59,710 nt of DNA from an uncultured Micrococcales bacterium (GCA_903922825.1 CAIXVE010000018.1:1-59710); one strand, 5' to 3'; counted from the first letter of the stretch, positions 1-10,058 are shown. The notes: generated from the letters alone by a model not told the origin. Translations and numbers: made by a program.

Positions 1-2
1 CG

Positions 3-407
3 GTCGCAGGTATTATCTGGGCTGGTGACTTGATTGGTGCAAACATTGAACTTGGTAGCGAAGAATTAGGTGTAGTTCTAGTTGACTCAGGTTCGACTTT
101 TGCCTGTGACAACTTCGTAATTCCGATGGGCTCACCTCACTTCTCAAACGCAGAAGCAATTATCGACAACTACTTCCGTCCTGAAGTTTCAGCTCAGTTA
201 GCCCTTGCGGGTGTTTACTATGTTGAACCAGTTGATGGTGTGAAAGAGATTGTTACAGCCAAGCAGCCTTCACTTGGATCAAATCCTTTGATGTTCCCAA
301 CAGCTGAAATGTTTGCCACCAAGTTGAAGCAATTCCGTGCGTTAACTGCAAAGGAAGACAAAGATTTCTCTAAGGCTTGGTCTGATGCATCGAACGGAGT
401 TGTGTAG
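3..407 (+). CDS. potD: Polyamine ABC transporter substrate-binding protein, C-terminal part (truncated by window edge)
   Basis: This is the last 134 codons of a periplasmic-type binding protein; the reading frame is open from base 3, so the gene starts outside the window. The piece carries the hallmark C-terminal PotD/PotF layout: a GS motif (VDSGSTFACDNFVIP) followed by a helix of the PEVSAQLAL type that closes the second lobe. It would capture spermidine or putrescine outside the cell and hand it to the PotB/PotC channel. The stop codon abuts the TTG start of potA, which indicates one transcript and translational coupling. The exact polyamine specificity cannot be read from this fragment. 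Confidence 0.85.
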   Translation, partial: VAGIIWAGDLIGANIELGSEELGVVLVDSGSTFACDNFVIPMGSPHFSNAEAIIDNYFRPEVSAQLALAGVYYVEPVDGVKEIVTAKQPSLGSNPLMFPTAEMFATKLKQFRALTAKEDKDFSKAWSDASNGVV

Positions 408-1532
408 TTGGCAACAAGCAACGCTTTCGCAGGTGCAGACCTCGAACTTATTGACATCAGAAAAGACTTTCCTGGCTTCACTGCTTTAGATGATATGGAT
501 CTACATATCCCAGCAGGGCAGTTCTTTGCACTTCTCGGACCATCCGGTTGTGGAAAGACAACAACTCTTCGTATTGTCGCCGGTCTTGAAACTCCAACTC
601 AAGGCCAGGTAATGCTAGGTGGAAAAGACATCACAGCAGCCAAGCCGCACGAGAGGCCTATCAACACTGTGTTCCAGTCTTACGCTCTTTTCCCACACAT
701 GACCGTGTTGGATAACGTAGCTTTCGGCCTTCGTCAACGTAAAGTTGCTGATGCTCAAAAGCTTGCCGTTGATGCACTCAATTTGGTTGAGCTTGGTCAT
801 TTAGCAGATAGAAGACCGCAGCAACTTTCAGGTGGGCAGCAACAGCGCGTTGCTTTAGCCAGAGCCTTAGTTAACCGTCCATCACTTCTGCTTTTGGATG
901 AACCGCTTGGTGCTTTGGATCTAAAGCTTCGTCGTCAAATGCAAATAGAGCTAAAAGCAATTCAGCTTGAAGTTGGTTTGACCTTCTTGCACGTAACTCA
1001 CGACCAAGAAGAGGCTATGGACATGGCAGACATTGTTGCTGTGATGAACAAGGGCCGCATTGAGCAGATGGGTGCACCAGAAGTTTTGTATGACCGCCCT
1101 AAGACTGTTTTCGTTTCTAAGTTCCTGGGTCAGTCAAACTTGTTCGTCGGTGACATTGTTGAAAAGAACGCATCTTCAGTTTCTATTGAAGTTGGTGGCA
1201 ACAAGATCACTGTTGACAAGAAGCGAGCCGAAAAGCACACCGGCAAGATTGCTATCGGTGTTAGGCCAGAAAAGGCTGACTTCCACGAAAAGAAGCCAAA
1301 ACTTGGTGCAGATCACATTGTTATTGGTCCTGGTGAAATCATCGACATTCGTTTCACCGGTGTTAGCAACCAGTATCTAATCGACATTCCTAATGTTGGT
1401 GAAATAACTGTGTTTGCTCAAAACATCGGTAAGTCTCCTGAAGTTGCACTTGGTGCTCAGGTTTATGTTTCTTGGAAGGTTGAGCACAGTTACGGTTTGG
1501 CAGATCTTCCTAGCGGAATCGAAGAGGCCTAG
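408..1532 (+). CDS. potA: Polyamine ABC transporter ATP-binding protein
   Basis: The 374-residue ATPase energises polyamine import on the cytoplasmic face. Walker A (GPSGCGKTT, about residue 44), the ABC signature (LSGGQQQR, about 139) and Walker B (LLLLDEPLGALD) are intact, and a TOBE-type regulatory domain fills the last 130 or so residues (GVRPEKADF onward), as in PotA/PotG. The start is TTG directly after the potD stop; no other start in this frame would keep the N-terminal beta strand. The next gene starts 2 nt downstream. A general spermidine/putrescine role follows from the order potD-A-B-C; other substrates of the same transporter class remain possible. Confidence 0.93.
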   Translation: MATSNAFAGADLELIDIRKDFPGFTALDDMDLHIPAGQFFALLGPSGCGKTTTLRIVAGLETPTQGQVMLGGKDITAAKPHERPINTVFQSYALFPHMTVLDNVAFGLRQRKVADAQKLAVDALNLVELGHLADRRPQQLSGGQQQRVALARALVNRPSLLLLDEPLGALDLKLRRQMQIELKAIQLEVGLTFLHVTHDQEEAMDMADIVAVMNKGRIEQMGAPEVLYDRPKTVFVSKFLGQSNLFVGDIVEKNASSVSIEVGGNKITVDKKRAEKHTGKIAIGVRPEKADFHEKKPKLGADHIVIGPGEIIDIRFTGVSNQYLIDIPNVGEITVFAQNIGKSPEVALGAQVYVSWKVEHSYGLADLPSGIEEA

Positions 1533-1534
1533 AA

Positions 1535-2452
1535 GTGGCTTTCGCTGCATTCGGTGGTGGAGCTCCGGCTAAAGATAACTCAACTAAGCGCAAGGGTGGA
1601 CCCATAGTCCTGGCTTTGATTTTGCCTGGCTTAATCTATCTTGGGTTGTTCTTCATGACTCCGCTTGTTTCACTTTTAGTGACAGCTTTGGAATCCCCTG
1701 ACCCATCTGGAGCCATAGGCGCGTATTTCTATGATTTGAATTTCGGCAACTTTGCAACTGTTCTTACCGACTACATGCCACAGATTCTTAGATCTTTTGG
1801 TTACGCTTTCGCTGCAACAGTTTTTGCTCTAGCAATCAGTTATCCGTTGGCCTATTTCATCGGAGTTAAATTAAGAACCAGTCCACTAATCCAGAGACTG
1901 ATGCTTACTCTGGTTATCGCCCCTTTCTTTATTTCTTTTCTACTTCGAACCATCGCCTGGAAACAGCTTTTGAGTGATGACTCTGGTTTCGTTTCATTGC
2001 TGCATTCACTTCACATCCTTGCTCCAAGTCAATTCTTCCTCGGGTCAGATGCAGCAGTTATTTTTGGCCTCACGTACAACTTCATTCCATTCATGACACT
2101 TCCGTTGTTTACTAACCTTGAACGCCTTGACACCAGATTGCTCGAAGCAGCAAGCGATCTTTATGCAAGCCCAAATAAGGTATTCAGAAAAGTTACGCTC
2201 CCACTTTCAATGCCTGGCATTATTTCTGGAACACTTTTGACCTTTATTCCTATAGCCGGTGACTATGTAAACGCCAGCAGAGATTTCTTAGGTTCATCCA
2301 AGACATCCATGATTGGAACAATGGTTGAAGCTGACTTCTTGCAGAACTGGAATTACCCTTCTGCTTCAGCCCTATCTGTTCTACTTATGGGTTTGATTCT
2401 GGTTATGGTCACTGTTTATGTTCGTAGGTCAGGAACTGAGGATCTACTGTGA
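1535..2452 (+). CDS. potB: Polyamine ABC transporter permease
   Basis: This is an integral membrane permease of the PotB/BinPDT type, 305 residues with about six hydrophobic segments. The EAA loop that docks onto the ATPase is visible as LLEAASDLYASPNKVFRKVTLPLSMPGI. It starts with GTG two bases after potA. The N-terminal stretch (AFGGGAPAKDNSTKRK) is a short hydrophilic cytoplasmic tail. The gene overlaps potC by 4 bases, so the two permease halves are probably made in a coupled, roughly equal ratio. Confidence 0.92.
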   Translation: MAFAAFGGGAPAKDNSTKRKGGPIVLALILPGLIYLGLFFMTPLVSLLVTALESPDPSGAIGAYFYDLNFGNFATVLTDYMPQILRSFGYAFAATVFALAISYPLAYFIGVKLRTSPLIQRLMLTLVIAPFFISFLLRTIAWKQLLSDDSGFVSLLHSLHILAPSQFFLGSDAAVIFGLTYNFIPFMTLPLFTNLERLDTRLLEAASDLYASPNKVFRKVTLPLSMPGIISGTLLTFIPIAGDYVNASRDFLGSSKTSMIGTMVEADFLQNWNYPSASALSVLLMGLILVMVTVYVRRSGTEDLL

Positions 2453-3249
2453 GAAAGTTTTCTTTAGGCAAGTTAGCTCTACCGGTTTACTCTGTATTAG
2501 CGCTTGTTTTTCTTCTAACCCCGATTGCATACACAATCCTCTTTTCCTTCAACGACTCAACTCGTTCCAACACAGTTTGGGAAGGCTTCACACTAAGGCA
2601 CTGGGCTCAGGTTTGTAATCGTCAAGATGTTTGTGATGCGGTCACTAACTCCATTGTTATTGGAATCATTTCCACTATCTTTGCCACCATTCTTGGAACA
2701 GCTTTGGCTATTGCCCTAGTTCGTTATTCATTCCGAGCAAGATCACTGGTTAGCTTGTCGCTGTTTTTGCCAATGGCAACACCTGAAGTTGTTCTTGGTG
2801 CGGGTCTTGCAGGTTTGTTCTTCAACGCAGGCGTTGGCGCTGGCATGGTGACTATCATCATCGCTCACGTCATGTTTTGTTTGAGCTTTGTTGTTGTCAC
2901 CGTCAAGGCGCGTGTTCAGACACTAGACCCAACCCTTGAAGAAGCCGGTGCTGATTTGTATGCAAACCCACGTCAGGTGTTTAGAAAGATCACTTTGCCA
3001 CTACTGATGCCAGGTATTATTTCTGCAGCGTTACTGTCATTTGCACTTAGTTTCGACGATTTCATCATCACCTACTTCAACTCAGGATCAGTTTCAACTT
3101 TCCCTAAATACATCTACGTTGCTGCTGCTAGAGGAGTTCCAGCTGAGGCTAACGTGATTGCATCTGCAGTGTTTATTCTTGCCATCGTGATTGTTTTGGC
3201 GACCCAAATCCGCGGTGCGATTAAGCGTGCAAAGTTAGCTAAGTCCTAG
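2449..3249 (+). CDS. potC: Polyamine ABC transporter permease
   Basis: This is the second permease half, 266 residues with six predicted membrane spans. Its EAA loop (LEEAGADLYANPRQVFRKITLPLLMPGI) closely mirrors that of PotB. The GTG start lies within the GTGA overlap with the potB stop. The family assembles PotB-PotC heterodimers with two PotA subunits. The gene ends 13 bases before the end of the convergent gabT, and no hairpin is visible in the gap, so termination between the two is not evident. Confidence 0.92.
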   Translation: MRKFSLGKLALPVYSVLALVFLLTPIAYTILFSFNDSTRSNTVWEGFTLRHWAQVCNRQDVCDAVTNSIVIGIISTIFATILGTALAIALVRYSFRARSLVSLSLFLPMATPEVVLGAGLAGLFFNAGVGAGMVTIIIAHVMFCLSFVVVTVKARVQTLDPTLEEAGADLYANPRQVFRKITLPLLMPGIISAALLSFALSFDDFIITYFNSGSVSTFPKYIYVAAARGVPAEANVIASAVFILAIVIVLATQIRGAIKRAKLAKS

Positions 3250-3262
3250 AACCTAAGTTGTT

Positions 3263-4588
3263 TTATAGAGCAGCGATTCCTGCTTCAACAACATCAAGTG
3301 CATCGTTGATAAGTTCGTCACTGATAGCAAGTGAAGGCAAGAAGCGAATTACGTTTCCGTAGGTTCCAGCGTTTAGGACTACAACACCATTCTGGTGGCT
3401 GTGCTTCACAACAGCATCAACAGCTGCAGAGTTAGGTGTCCTAGTTCCAGGCTGAACAAATTCGATTGCGAGCATCGCTCCGCGACCACGAATTTCACCA
3501 ATAACCGAATACTTAGCTTTCATAGCTTCAAGTCTTGGTTTCATGACGTTTTCGATGTGAACTGCCTTCTCCAAAATGCCACCAGCTTCGATCTGCTTTA
3601 GAACAGCAACAGCTGCGGCTGCTGCCACAGGGTTACCACCGAAGGTGCCACCAATTCCACCTGCGTGAGAGGAGTCCATGATTTCTGCTCTTCCGGTAAC
3701 AGCCGAGATAGGCATACCGCCAGCAATACCTTTAGCAATGGTCATAAGGTCCGGTTCAAAACCTTCTTCATGCTCAGTTGCAAACCACTTACCAGTTCTG
3801 GCTATACCTGCTTGAACTTCATCTGCAACCAAAACAATTCCGTTTGCTTTAGTCCAAGCACTTAGAGTTTTTAGGAAGCCAGGAGCTGGGACGATGAAAC
3901 CACCTTCACCTTGGATAGGTTCAATGACAACAGCTGCAAAGTTTTTTGCACCGATGCGCTTTTCCATGTAGTTGATGGCACGGGTTGCAGCTTCTTCACC
4001 AGTCATGCCCTCAGGGTCATGGAACGGATAAGACATTGGTACGTGGGTAACGCTGCCTGCGAACGGACCGAAACCATCTGCGTAAGGCATGTTCTTGAAG
4101 TTCATGGCCATGGTTAGGTTTGTGCGGCCGTGATACGCGTGATCGAATACTGCGACTTCGCCTCGACCAGTGAACTTGCGGGCAAGCTTGATTGCGTTTT
4201 CAACAGCCTCCGCACCTGAGTTGAACAGGGCGGAACGCTTTTTGAAGTTTCCTGGCATGTGACGGTTAAGAATTTCACAAACCTCAACGTAAGGAGTGTA
4301 TGGAGTAACAGTGAAAAGAGTGTGGGTCAGTTTTGCAACCTGTGCTGACACTGCTTGAACGACACCTTCGTTGGTGTGACCGATGGTAGTAACACCGATG
4401 CCAGAGCCCATGTCAATGAATTGGTTCCCGTCGACATCAACCAAGATGGCTCCGTGCGCTGCATCAATATAAACCGGTAGGGTAGTGCCAACTCCATGAC
4501 CTACTTGTTCTAGTCGGTTTACGTGGAGGGCTTGGGACTTAGGTCCAGGAATTGAAGTAACAAGGTTGCGGCGTTGTTCAATAGTCAT
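3263..4588 (-). CDS. gabT: 4-aminobutyrate aminotransferase (PLP-dependent)
   Basis: The 441-residue class III aminotransferase converts GABA plus 2-oxoglutarate to succinate semialdehyde plus glutamate. The N-terminus (RRNLVTSIPGPKSQALH) is typical of actinobacterial GabT. The PLP-binding aspartate lies in LVADEVQAG, and the Schiff-base lysine in TIAKGIAGGMP. Facing the polyamine transporter, it fits a route from putrescine through GABA to succinate, although no putrescine oxidase or succinate semialdehyde dehydrogenase lies in the window. Related aminotransferases act on acetylornithine, and argD is absent from the arg cluster here, so a secondary ArgD-like activity cannot be excluded. The ATG start is predicted leaderless. 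Confidence 0.88.
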   Translation of the reverse strand: MTIEQRRNLVTSIPGPKSQALHVNRLEQVGHGVGTTLPVYIDAAHGAILVDVDGNQFIDMGSGIGVTTIGHTNEGVVQAVSAQVAKLTHTLFTVTPYTPYVEVCEILNRHMPGNFKKRSALFNSGAEAVENAIKLARKFTGRGEVAVFDHAYHGRTNLTMAMNFKNMPYADGFGPFAGSVTHVPMSYPFHDPEGMTGEEAATRAINYMEKRIGAKNFAAVVIEPIQGEGGFIVPAPGFLKTLSAWTKANGIVLVADEVQAGIARTGKWFATEHEEGFEPDLMTIAKGIAGGMPISAVTGRAEIMDSSHAGGIGGTFGGNPVAAAAAVAVLKQIEAGGILEKAVHIENVMKPRLEAMKAKYSVIGEIRGRGAMLAIEFVQPGTRTPNSAAVDAVVKHSHQNGVVVLNAGTYGNVIRFLPSLAISDELINDALDVVEAGIAAL

Positions 4589-4600
4589 GTCTATATTCTA
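4589..4600 (-). promoter_or_regulatory. -10 box of gabT, leaderless type
   Basis: On the minus strand TAGAAT lies exactly 6 nt before the ATG, and there is no Shine-Dalgarno sequence. This places the transcription start at or next to the start codon. Confidence 0.5.
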
Positions 4601-4660
4601 CGCCTGACTTATTTGCCTTTGGGGAGACAGATTGCCCTGCGAGATGGCAATATTGAACCC

Positions 4661-5749
4661 ATGAAGCGAATAATCGTGCTTGGTAGCACAGGATCCATAG
4701 GTACCCAAGCCTTAGAGATTATTGCTAGCAATCCAGACAAGTTTGAAGTAGCGGGTTTGGTTGCCAACAGAAACAGTGAACTATTGGACCAGCAGGCAAA
4801 GAAATTCGGGGTTTCTCAAGAAAAAGCGGTTATCGGTGCTGATGCCGCGGTTGAGCTAATTGAAAACACCGAAGCGGATGTTGTTCTGAACGGAATTACT
4901 GGTTCAGTTGGATTGAAGCCAACCATCGCAGCGCTCAAAACAGGTAAGCGCTTAGCTCTTGCGAACAAAGAGTCGTTGATTGTTGGTGGTCATTTGGTCA
5001 CCGCTCTTGCAGCACCAGGTCAGATTGTTCCGGTTGATTCAGAGCACTCAGCCTTAGCCCAATGTTTACTTTCAGGGAACAGATCCGAAGTTGCCAAGTT
5101 AATCATCACTGCTTCTGGTGGGCCGTTTAGAGGTTTTACTAAGGAGCAGCTGGCTCAGGTAACCCCTGCGCAAGCACTAAAGCACCCAACCTGGAATATG
5201 GGGAAGGTGGTTACCACTAACTCTGCAACCATGGTGAATAAAGGGTTAGAGATAATCGAAGCTCATCTACTGTTCGGCGTTCCATTTGATCAGATAGCGG
5301 TAACAGTTCACCCTCAATCTGTGGTTCACTCAATGGTTGAGTTTATCGATGGTTCGATCATCGCTCAGTGTTCACCGCCAGATATGAAGCTACCTATCGC
5401 ACTTGGACTAACCTGGCCTGATCGGATAGACGCTGTCTCACCTCCAGTTGACTTCACTAAATCTCATTCATGGCAGTTTGACCCTCTGGATGAGGAAGTC
5501 TTTATCGCCATTAGGTTGGCTAGACAGGTAGGTAAAGCTGGATCAACATATCCTGCTGTTTATAACGCTGCTAATGAAGAAGCAGTTGAAGCTTTCCATG
5601 AAGGAAAAATAGGTTTTACCGCAATAACGGAAATTATTGAAGCGGTAATTGAGAGGCACCAACCTCAAAGTGAGTTAACTCTTCAAAGTGTGCTTGCAGC
5701 TGAGAGTTGGGCTCGGGAAACTGCTAATAACCTGACTGCTAAACGATAA
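4661..5749 (+). CDS. dxr: 1-deoxy-D-xylulose 5-phosphate reductoisomerase
   Basis: This enzyme performs the second step of the MEP isoprenoid pathway, turning DXP into MEP with NADPH. The nucleotide-binding motif GSTGSIGTQAL sits at the extreme N-terminus. The metal/substrate loop (PVDSEHSALAQCL) and the flexible-loop region around HPTWNMGKVVTTNSATM are intact. The ORF track starts at 4574, but that extension would overlap gabT head-on and adds 29 residues before the Rossmann motif; the ATG at 4661 gives the standard start. The 362-residue length is slightly short for the family. It sits with rseP and ispG in the order common to actinobacteria. Confidence 0.95.
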   Translation: MKRIIVLGSTGSIGTQALEIIASNPDKFEVAGLVANRNSELLDQQAKKFGVSQEKAVIGADAAVELIENTEADVVLNGITGSVGLKPTIAALKTGKRLALANKESLIVGGHLVTALAAPGQIVPVDSEHSALAQCLLSGNRSEVAKLIITASGGPFRGFTKEQLAQVTPAQALKHPTWNMGKVVTTNSATMVNKGLEIIEAHLLFGVPFDQIAVTVHPQSVVHSMVEFIDGSIIAQCSPPDMKLPIALGLTWPDRIDAVSPPVDFTKSHSWQFDPLDEEVFIAIRLARQVGKAGSTYPAVYNAANEEAVEAFHEGKIGFTAITEIIEAVIERHQPQSELTLQSVLAAESWARETANNLTAKR

Positions 5750-5775
5750 AAGAAGTAAATGTCAGTGAACTTAGT

Positions 5776-5787
5776 TAGGTTGAATAC
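5776..5787 (+). promoter_or_regulatory. -10 box of rseP, leaderless type
   Basis: TAGGTT is followed by 6 nt and then the ATG of rseP, with no Shine-Dalgarno sequence between. This fits a leaderless transcript. Confidence 0.5.
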
Positions 5788-7032
5788 ATGAATTTCATTT
5801 ATGTTTTGGGTGGCTGGCTTTTTCTTCTTCTAGGTCTCGCAATATCAATCGCACTGCATGAACTTGGTCATCTACTTCCAGCCAAAAAGTTTGGGGTGAA
5901 GGTAACCAAATATATGGTTGGTTTTGGACCAACTGTTTTCTCTCGTAAACGTGGAGAAACAGAATATGGAATTAAGTTAATTCCACTAGGTGGATACATT
6001 CAAATGGTGGGAATGGTGCCACCGCTTGATAAACAAGTGAAGCAAAATTTTTGGCGAAAGCTAACTAATTCTGTGACTCAATCAGAGGAACCAATCCCAG
6101 AACATGATGCTAGAGCTTTCTATCGACTTGCTCCGTGGAAGAAACTTATTGTTATGTTTGGTGGACCTTTTGCAAATCTTTTGATTGCAACAGTTCTTTC
6201 ACTTGCTCTTTTTGCTGGCTTTGGTGGCTATGACCGAAACAACACTGTCCATCAGATTGTCAGTTGCATTCCAAGCGATCAGAATCCTGACTGCACTCAG
6301 GTGGGAGAGCCATCGCCTGCGTCGGTTGCGGGTTTGAAGGCGGGAGATAAAATTGTGTCTTTCGCAGGCCACAAAATTTCGCGCTGGTCAGACATTGATC
6401 CTTTGCTGGCTAAATATGTTGGAGCCCCGGAAACACTGGTCGTTGAACGTCAAGGAGCCAAGCTTGCTCTAACAATCACCGTTATCAAGTTCACTTACGG
6501 CGGCCAAACCAGACCTTTTATTGGCGTCTATTTGGAATCCCAGCGTTATCAGCAAACCCCAGTCCAAGCCTTAGGTAATCTGGGCTCAATGTTGAGCGGT
6601 ACCGGTGAAATGATTCTTCAGTTACCTGCACAGGCTGTAAAGGCGATTGCCGAAATAGCACCGGGTTCCACTCGAAACCCAAATGGAGCTATTTCGATCA
6701 TTGGTTTGGGTCAATATTCGGGAGATCTCGCATCAAGCAACACCATGAGCTTTGAGGACAAGATTCTTTCTCAGCTGGCCATGATCTTGAGCTTGAATGT
6801 GGCCCTGTTCGTATTCAATATGTTGCCTTTGGTTCCGCTGGATGGTGGACATATTGCTGGTGCTCTATATGAATCGGTCAAACGAGGAATCTGGCGCATT
6901 CGTGGCAAGAAACTTGAGAAACCAGTAGCCACTGCCATGATGATGCCAATCGCCTATATGGTCGCCTCGCTGATGTTTGTCTTGACCATAATCTTGGTGC
7001 TACGAGACGTCATAAACCCTGTCCATCTCTAG
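5788..7032 (+). CDS. rseP: Site-2 intramembrane zinc metalloprotease (RseP/Rip1 family)
   Basis: The 414-residue membrane protease has HELGH in its first membrane span (about residue 24) for zinc binding, a central PDZ domain (roughly residues 170-240, with PSPASVAGLKAGDKI), and the C-terminal second motif NMLPLVPLDGGH that supplies the third zinc ligand. Family members cut anti-sigma factors and signal peptide remnants inside the membrane; the actinobacterial member is Rip1. An insert between the first span and the PDZ domain (about residues 75-115) has the acidic/basic character seen in actinobacterial homologues. Its place between dxr and ispG is conserved and does not imply an isoprenoid role. 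Confidence 0.93.
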   Translation: MNFIYVLGGWLFLLLGLAISIALHELGHLLPAKKFGVKVTKYMVGFGPTVFSRKRGETEYGIKLIPLGGYIQMVGMVPPLDKQVKQNFWRKLTNSVTQSEEPIPEHDARAFYRLAPWKKLIVMFGGPFANLLIATVLSLALFAGFGGYDRNNTVHQIVSCIPSDQNPDCTQVGEPSPASVAGLKAGDKIVSFAGHKISRWSDIDPLLAKYVGAPETLVVERQGAKLALTITVIKFTYGGQTRPFIGVYLESQRYQQTPVQALGNLGSMLSGTGEMILQLPAQAVKAIAEIAPGSTRNPNGAISIIGLGQYSGDLASSNTMSFEDKILSQLAMILSLNVALFVFNMLPLVPLDGGHIAGALYESVKRGIWRIRGKKLEKPVATAMMMPIAYMVASLMFVLTIILVLRDVINPVHL

Positions 7033-7096
7033 TGACAAGCCTTAGGCGTTTAGACTTAGAAGCACAATAAAGAACTTTTGAAAGAAGTTGATTAAA

Positions 7097-8254
7097 GTGC
7101 CAGCGATTAACCTAAATAAACCAAGCGCTCCTGAGGTCTTAACTCCTCGCCGTAAGAGTCGCAAGATTATGGTGGGAAATGTCGCTGTTGGTGGTGATGC
7201 ACCTATCTCGGTGCAGTCGATGACCACAACGCCAACTACAGATATCAACGCGACCCTTCAGCAGATCGCGGAGCTAACTGCAACAGGTTGTGACATCGTC
7301 CGCGTTGCTTGTCCGTCTCAAGATGATGCTGATGTTCTGAGAATTATTGCTAAGAAATCACCTATTCCGGTGATTGCAGACATCCACTTCCAGCCTAAGT
7401 ATGTTTTTCAGGCCATTGATGCTGGATGCGGTGCTGTTCGAGTAAACCCTGGCAACATTCGTCAATTTGATGACCAGGTAGGTGCAATTGCTAAAGCTGC
7501 CAAAGATGCCGGTGTCTCAATTCGTATTGGTGTGAACGCTGGTTCTTTGGATCCTCGTTTGCTACAAAAATATGGAAAGGCAACAGCTGAAGCTTTGGTT
7601 GAATCGGCTGTTTGGGAAGCCTCACTTTTTGAAGAGCATGATTTTCATGACTTTAAGATTTCTGTTAAGCACAACGACCCGGTTGTGATGGTTAAGGCAT
7701 ATGAACTTCTTGCAGAAAGAGGGGACTGGCCTCTTCACCTAGGTGTTACTGAAGCGGGACCAGCATTCCAGGGAACTATCAAGTCATCTGTTGCCTTTGG
7801 CGCATTGCTAAGTAAGGGAATTGGTGACACTATTCGTGTTTCACTTTCTGCTCCACCTGTCGAAGAAATCAAAGTTGGTTCTAAGATTCTTGAATCACTA
7901 AATCTACGTCCTCGTAAGTTTGAGATTGTTTCTTGTCCTTCATGTGGACGAGCCCAGGTTGATGTTTACAAGTTGGCTGAGGATGTTACAGCAGGCCTTG
8001 AACACATGACTGTTCCACTTCGTGTTGCAGTTATGGGCTGTGTTGTTAATGGACCTGGTGAGGCACGTGAAGCTGACCTAGGTGTAGCTTCAGGTAACGG
8101 CAAGGGCCAGATCTTCGTTAAGGGAGAAGTCATAAAGACAGTTCCTGAAAGTGAAATTGTAAAGACTCTGATCGAAGAAGCTAACCGTATGGCCGCAGAG
8201 ATGGACCCCGCGCTTATCGGTTCACCACAAGTTGTAGTTGCGAAGAAGGACTAA
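7097..8254 (+). CDS. ispG: 4-hydroxy-3-methylbut-2-en-1-yl diphosphate synthase (IspG/GcpE)
   Basis: This [4Fe-4S] enzyme of the MEP pathway converts MEcPP to HMBPP. The cluster ligands are visible as CPSCGR and as [10 protein letters not shown] near the C-terminus. The N-terminal TIM-barrel part shows [11 protein letters not shown] and VRVNPGNI. I chose the GTG at 7097 because the GAAAGAAG stretch lies about 10 nt upstream, whereas it is too close to the TTG at 7088 used in the ORF track. It closes the dxr-rseP-ispG group; proS follows after 3 nt. Confidence 0.95.
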   Translation: MPAINLNKPSAPEVLTPRRKSRKIMVGNVAVGGDAPISVQSMTTTPTTDINATLQQIAELTATGCDIVRVACPSQDDADVLRIIAKKSPIPVIADIHFQPKYVFQAIDAGCGAVRVNPGNIRQFDDQVGAIAKAAKDAGVSIRIGVNAGSLDPRLLQKYGKATAEALVESAVWEASLFEEHDFHDFKISVKHNDPVVMVKAYELLAERGDWPLHLGVTEAGPAFQGTIKSSVAFGALLSKGIGDTIRVSLSAPPVEEIKVGSKILESLNLRPRKFEIVSCPSCGRAQVDVYKLAEDVTAGLEHMTVPLRVAVMGCVVNGPGEAREADLGVASGNGKGQIFVKGEVIKTVPESEIVKTLIEEANRMAAEMDPALIGSPQVVVAKKD

Positions 8255-8257
8255 TTA

Positions 8258-10012
8258 ATGTTGCTAAAAATGAGCAGCCTTTTTCTTCGCACTTTGCGCG
8301 AAGATCCGGCCGAAGCTGAAGTGGCAAGCCACAAACTCTTAGTCAGAGCGGGATATATCCGCAGAGCAGCACCGGGAATCTATACCTGGCTACCGCTTGG
8401 TTTGGCTGTTAAAGCTCGTGTCGAGCAAATCGTTCGCGAAGAAATGTCAAATGCTGGAGCACAAGAAGTTTTCTTCCCAGCATTACTTCCTAGAGAACCT
8501 TTTGAGGTTACTGGTCGTTGGACTGAATATGGTGACAACTTGTTCCGCTTGCAAGATCGTAAGAAGGCAGATTACCTTCTAGCTCCAACACATGAAGAGA
8601 TGTTCACACTTTTAGTAAAGGATCTTTACTCAAGCTATAAAGATTTACCTTTAACTTTGTTCCAAATTCAAAACAAATATCGTGATGAGGCTCGTCCTCG
8701 TGCAGGGCTTTTGCGTGGACGTGAGTTCGTCATGAAGGACGCTTACTCTTTCGATGTCACTCACGAAGGTTTGGTTAAGAGTTACCAAGCTCAGCGTGAT
8801 GCTTACGAGAGTATTTTCACCCGCCTTGGTTTGGAATACGTAATTGTGAAAGCAGATGCAGGTGCCATGGGTGGTTCTGCTAGTGAGGAATTCCTTTCAC
8901 CATCACCTATCGGCGAGGACACTTTCGTTAGATCGGCTGGAGGTTATGCTGCGAATGTTGAAGCAGTTACGATTAGTGCTCCTGCAGCAAGTTCAATTGA
9001 AGGCAAGCCAGTAGCCGAAACGAAGTCAACACCAGGCACTACTTCAATTGATGCTGTTGTTAGCTTCGCTCAGGAAAACCTAGGCTTCACAGACATAACT
9101 GCAGCTAGCACTTTGAAGCACATTGTTCTTGCAGTCACTGATGTAAATAAGAAACGTTCGTTAGTTGTAGTTGCCATTCCGGGAGATCGTGAAATGGAAC
9201 CCAAGCGAGCTGAAATTGTTTTCGCTGGATGCGACGTCGAGCCTGCTGGCGATGAAGATTTTGCTAAGCATCCTGAATTGGTCAAAGGTTACATCGGCCC
9301 GGTCAAGGACGGTAAACAGTTCCTCGGCGAGAAGGCTGAAAGCAAAATCAAGTATTTAGTTGATCCAAGAGTTGTTGTTGGTTCAAGTTGGGTAGCTGGA
9401 GCAAACACTAAAGATAATCACACCTTCAATCTTGTATTCGGCAGAGACTTTGACGCCGATGGTGTTGCAGATTTAGCTGAAATCAAAGCTGGAGATCCGG
9501 CTCCTGATGGCAGCGGCCCTTTGGAACTTGCACGTGGAATTGAAATCGGGCACGTCTTCCAGTTGGGTAAGAAATATGCTGAAGCGCTAGATCTAAAGGT
9601 CTTGGATGAGAATGGCAAACTTGTGACCGTGACTATGGGTTCCTACGGCGTCGGTGTCACCAGAATTATTGCTGTCTTGGCTGAAGCTAATAACGATGAT
9701 AAGGGACTTATCTGGCCTGAGGCAGTTGCTCCTGCTGATATTCACGTTGTTGCGGCTGGAAAAGAAGATGAAGTTTATGAAACCGCTGAGCGTTTAGCAT
9801 CTGAATTGCAAGCTAAAGGCAAGTCTGTTCTTTTGGATGATCGCTTGAAAGTTAGCCCAGGCGTGAAGTTCAGCGATGCCGAATTGCTTGGTATTCCTAA
9901 GATTTTGATTGTTGGTAGAGGTTTAGCTACAGGTGAAGTGGATATTTGGGACAGACGCTCTGGCGAGCGTCGCTCAGTCAAGGTAGAATTGGCAGTAGCC
10001 GAGCTGGCTTGA
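8258..10012 (+). CDS. proS: Prolyl-tRNA synthetase, bacterial type with insertion domain
   Basis: This class II synthetase charges tRNA-Pro. The N-terminal catalytic core contains [21 protein letters not shown], motif 2 with the [16 protein letters not shown] segment, and motif 3 ([10 protein letters not shown]). A YbaK-like editing insertion occupies roughly residues 230-390, followed by the anticodon-binding domain. At 584 residues it has the bacterial-type length. The ATG at 8258 gives the MxxxMSxLFxRTLRE start typical of actinobacteria; an internal ATG at 8270 is an alternative. The slot that often holds rimP between proS and nusA is empty here (46 nt). Confidence 0.95.
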   Translation: MLLKMSSLFLRTLREDPAEAEVASHKLLVRAGYIRRAAPGIYTWLPLGLAVKARVEQIVREEMSNAGAQEVFFPALLPREPFEVTGRWTEYGDNLFRLQDRKKADYLLAPTHEEMFTLLVKDLYSSYKDLPLTLFQIQNKYRDEARPRAGLLRGREFVMKDAYSFDVTHEGLVKSYQAQRDAYESIFTRLGLEYVIVKADAGAMGGSASEEFLSPSPIGEDTFVRSAGGYAANVEAVTISAPAASSIEGKPVAETKSTPGTTSIDAVVSFAQENLGFTDITAASTLKHIVLAVTDVNKKRSLVVVAIPGDREMEPKRAEIVFAGCDVEPAGDEDFAKHPELVKGYIGPVKDGKQFLGEKAESKIKYLVDPRVVVGSSWVAGANTKDNHTFNLVFGRDFDADGVADLAEIKAGDPAPDGSGPLELARGIEIGHVFQLGKKYAEALDLKVLDENGKLVTVTMGSYGVGVTRIIAVLAEANNDDKGLIWPEAVAPADIHVVAAGKEDEVYETAERLASELQAKGKSVLLDDRLKVSPGVKFSDAELLGIPKILIVGRGLATGEVDIWDRRSGERRSVKVELAVAELA

Positions 10013-10058
10013 ATGTCCCTGCCGCTCGCATAATTGACTAGCGGCCAGGAGGCGTCTC

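Noticed and set aside
4574-4660. Upstream extension of dxr
   Set aside because: The extra 29 residues precede the Rossmann motif and overlap the start of gabT; the ATG at 4661 is standard.
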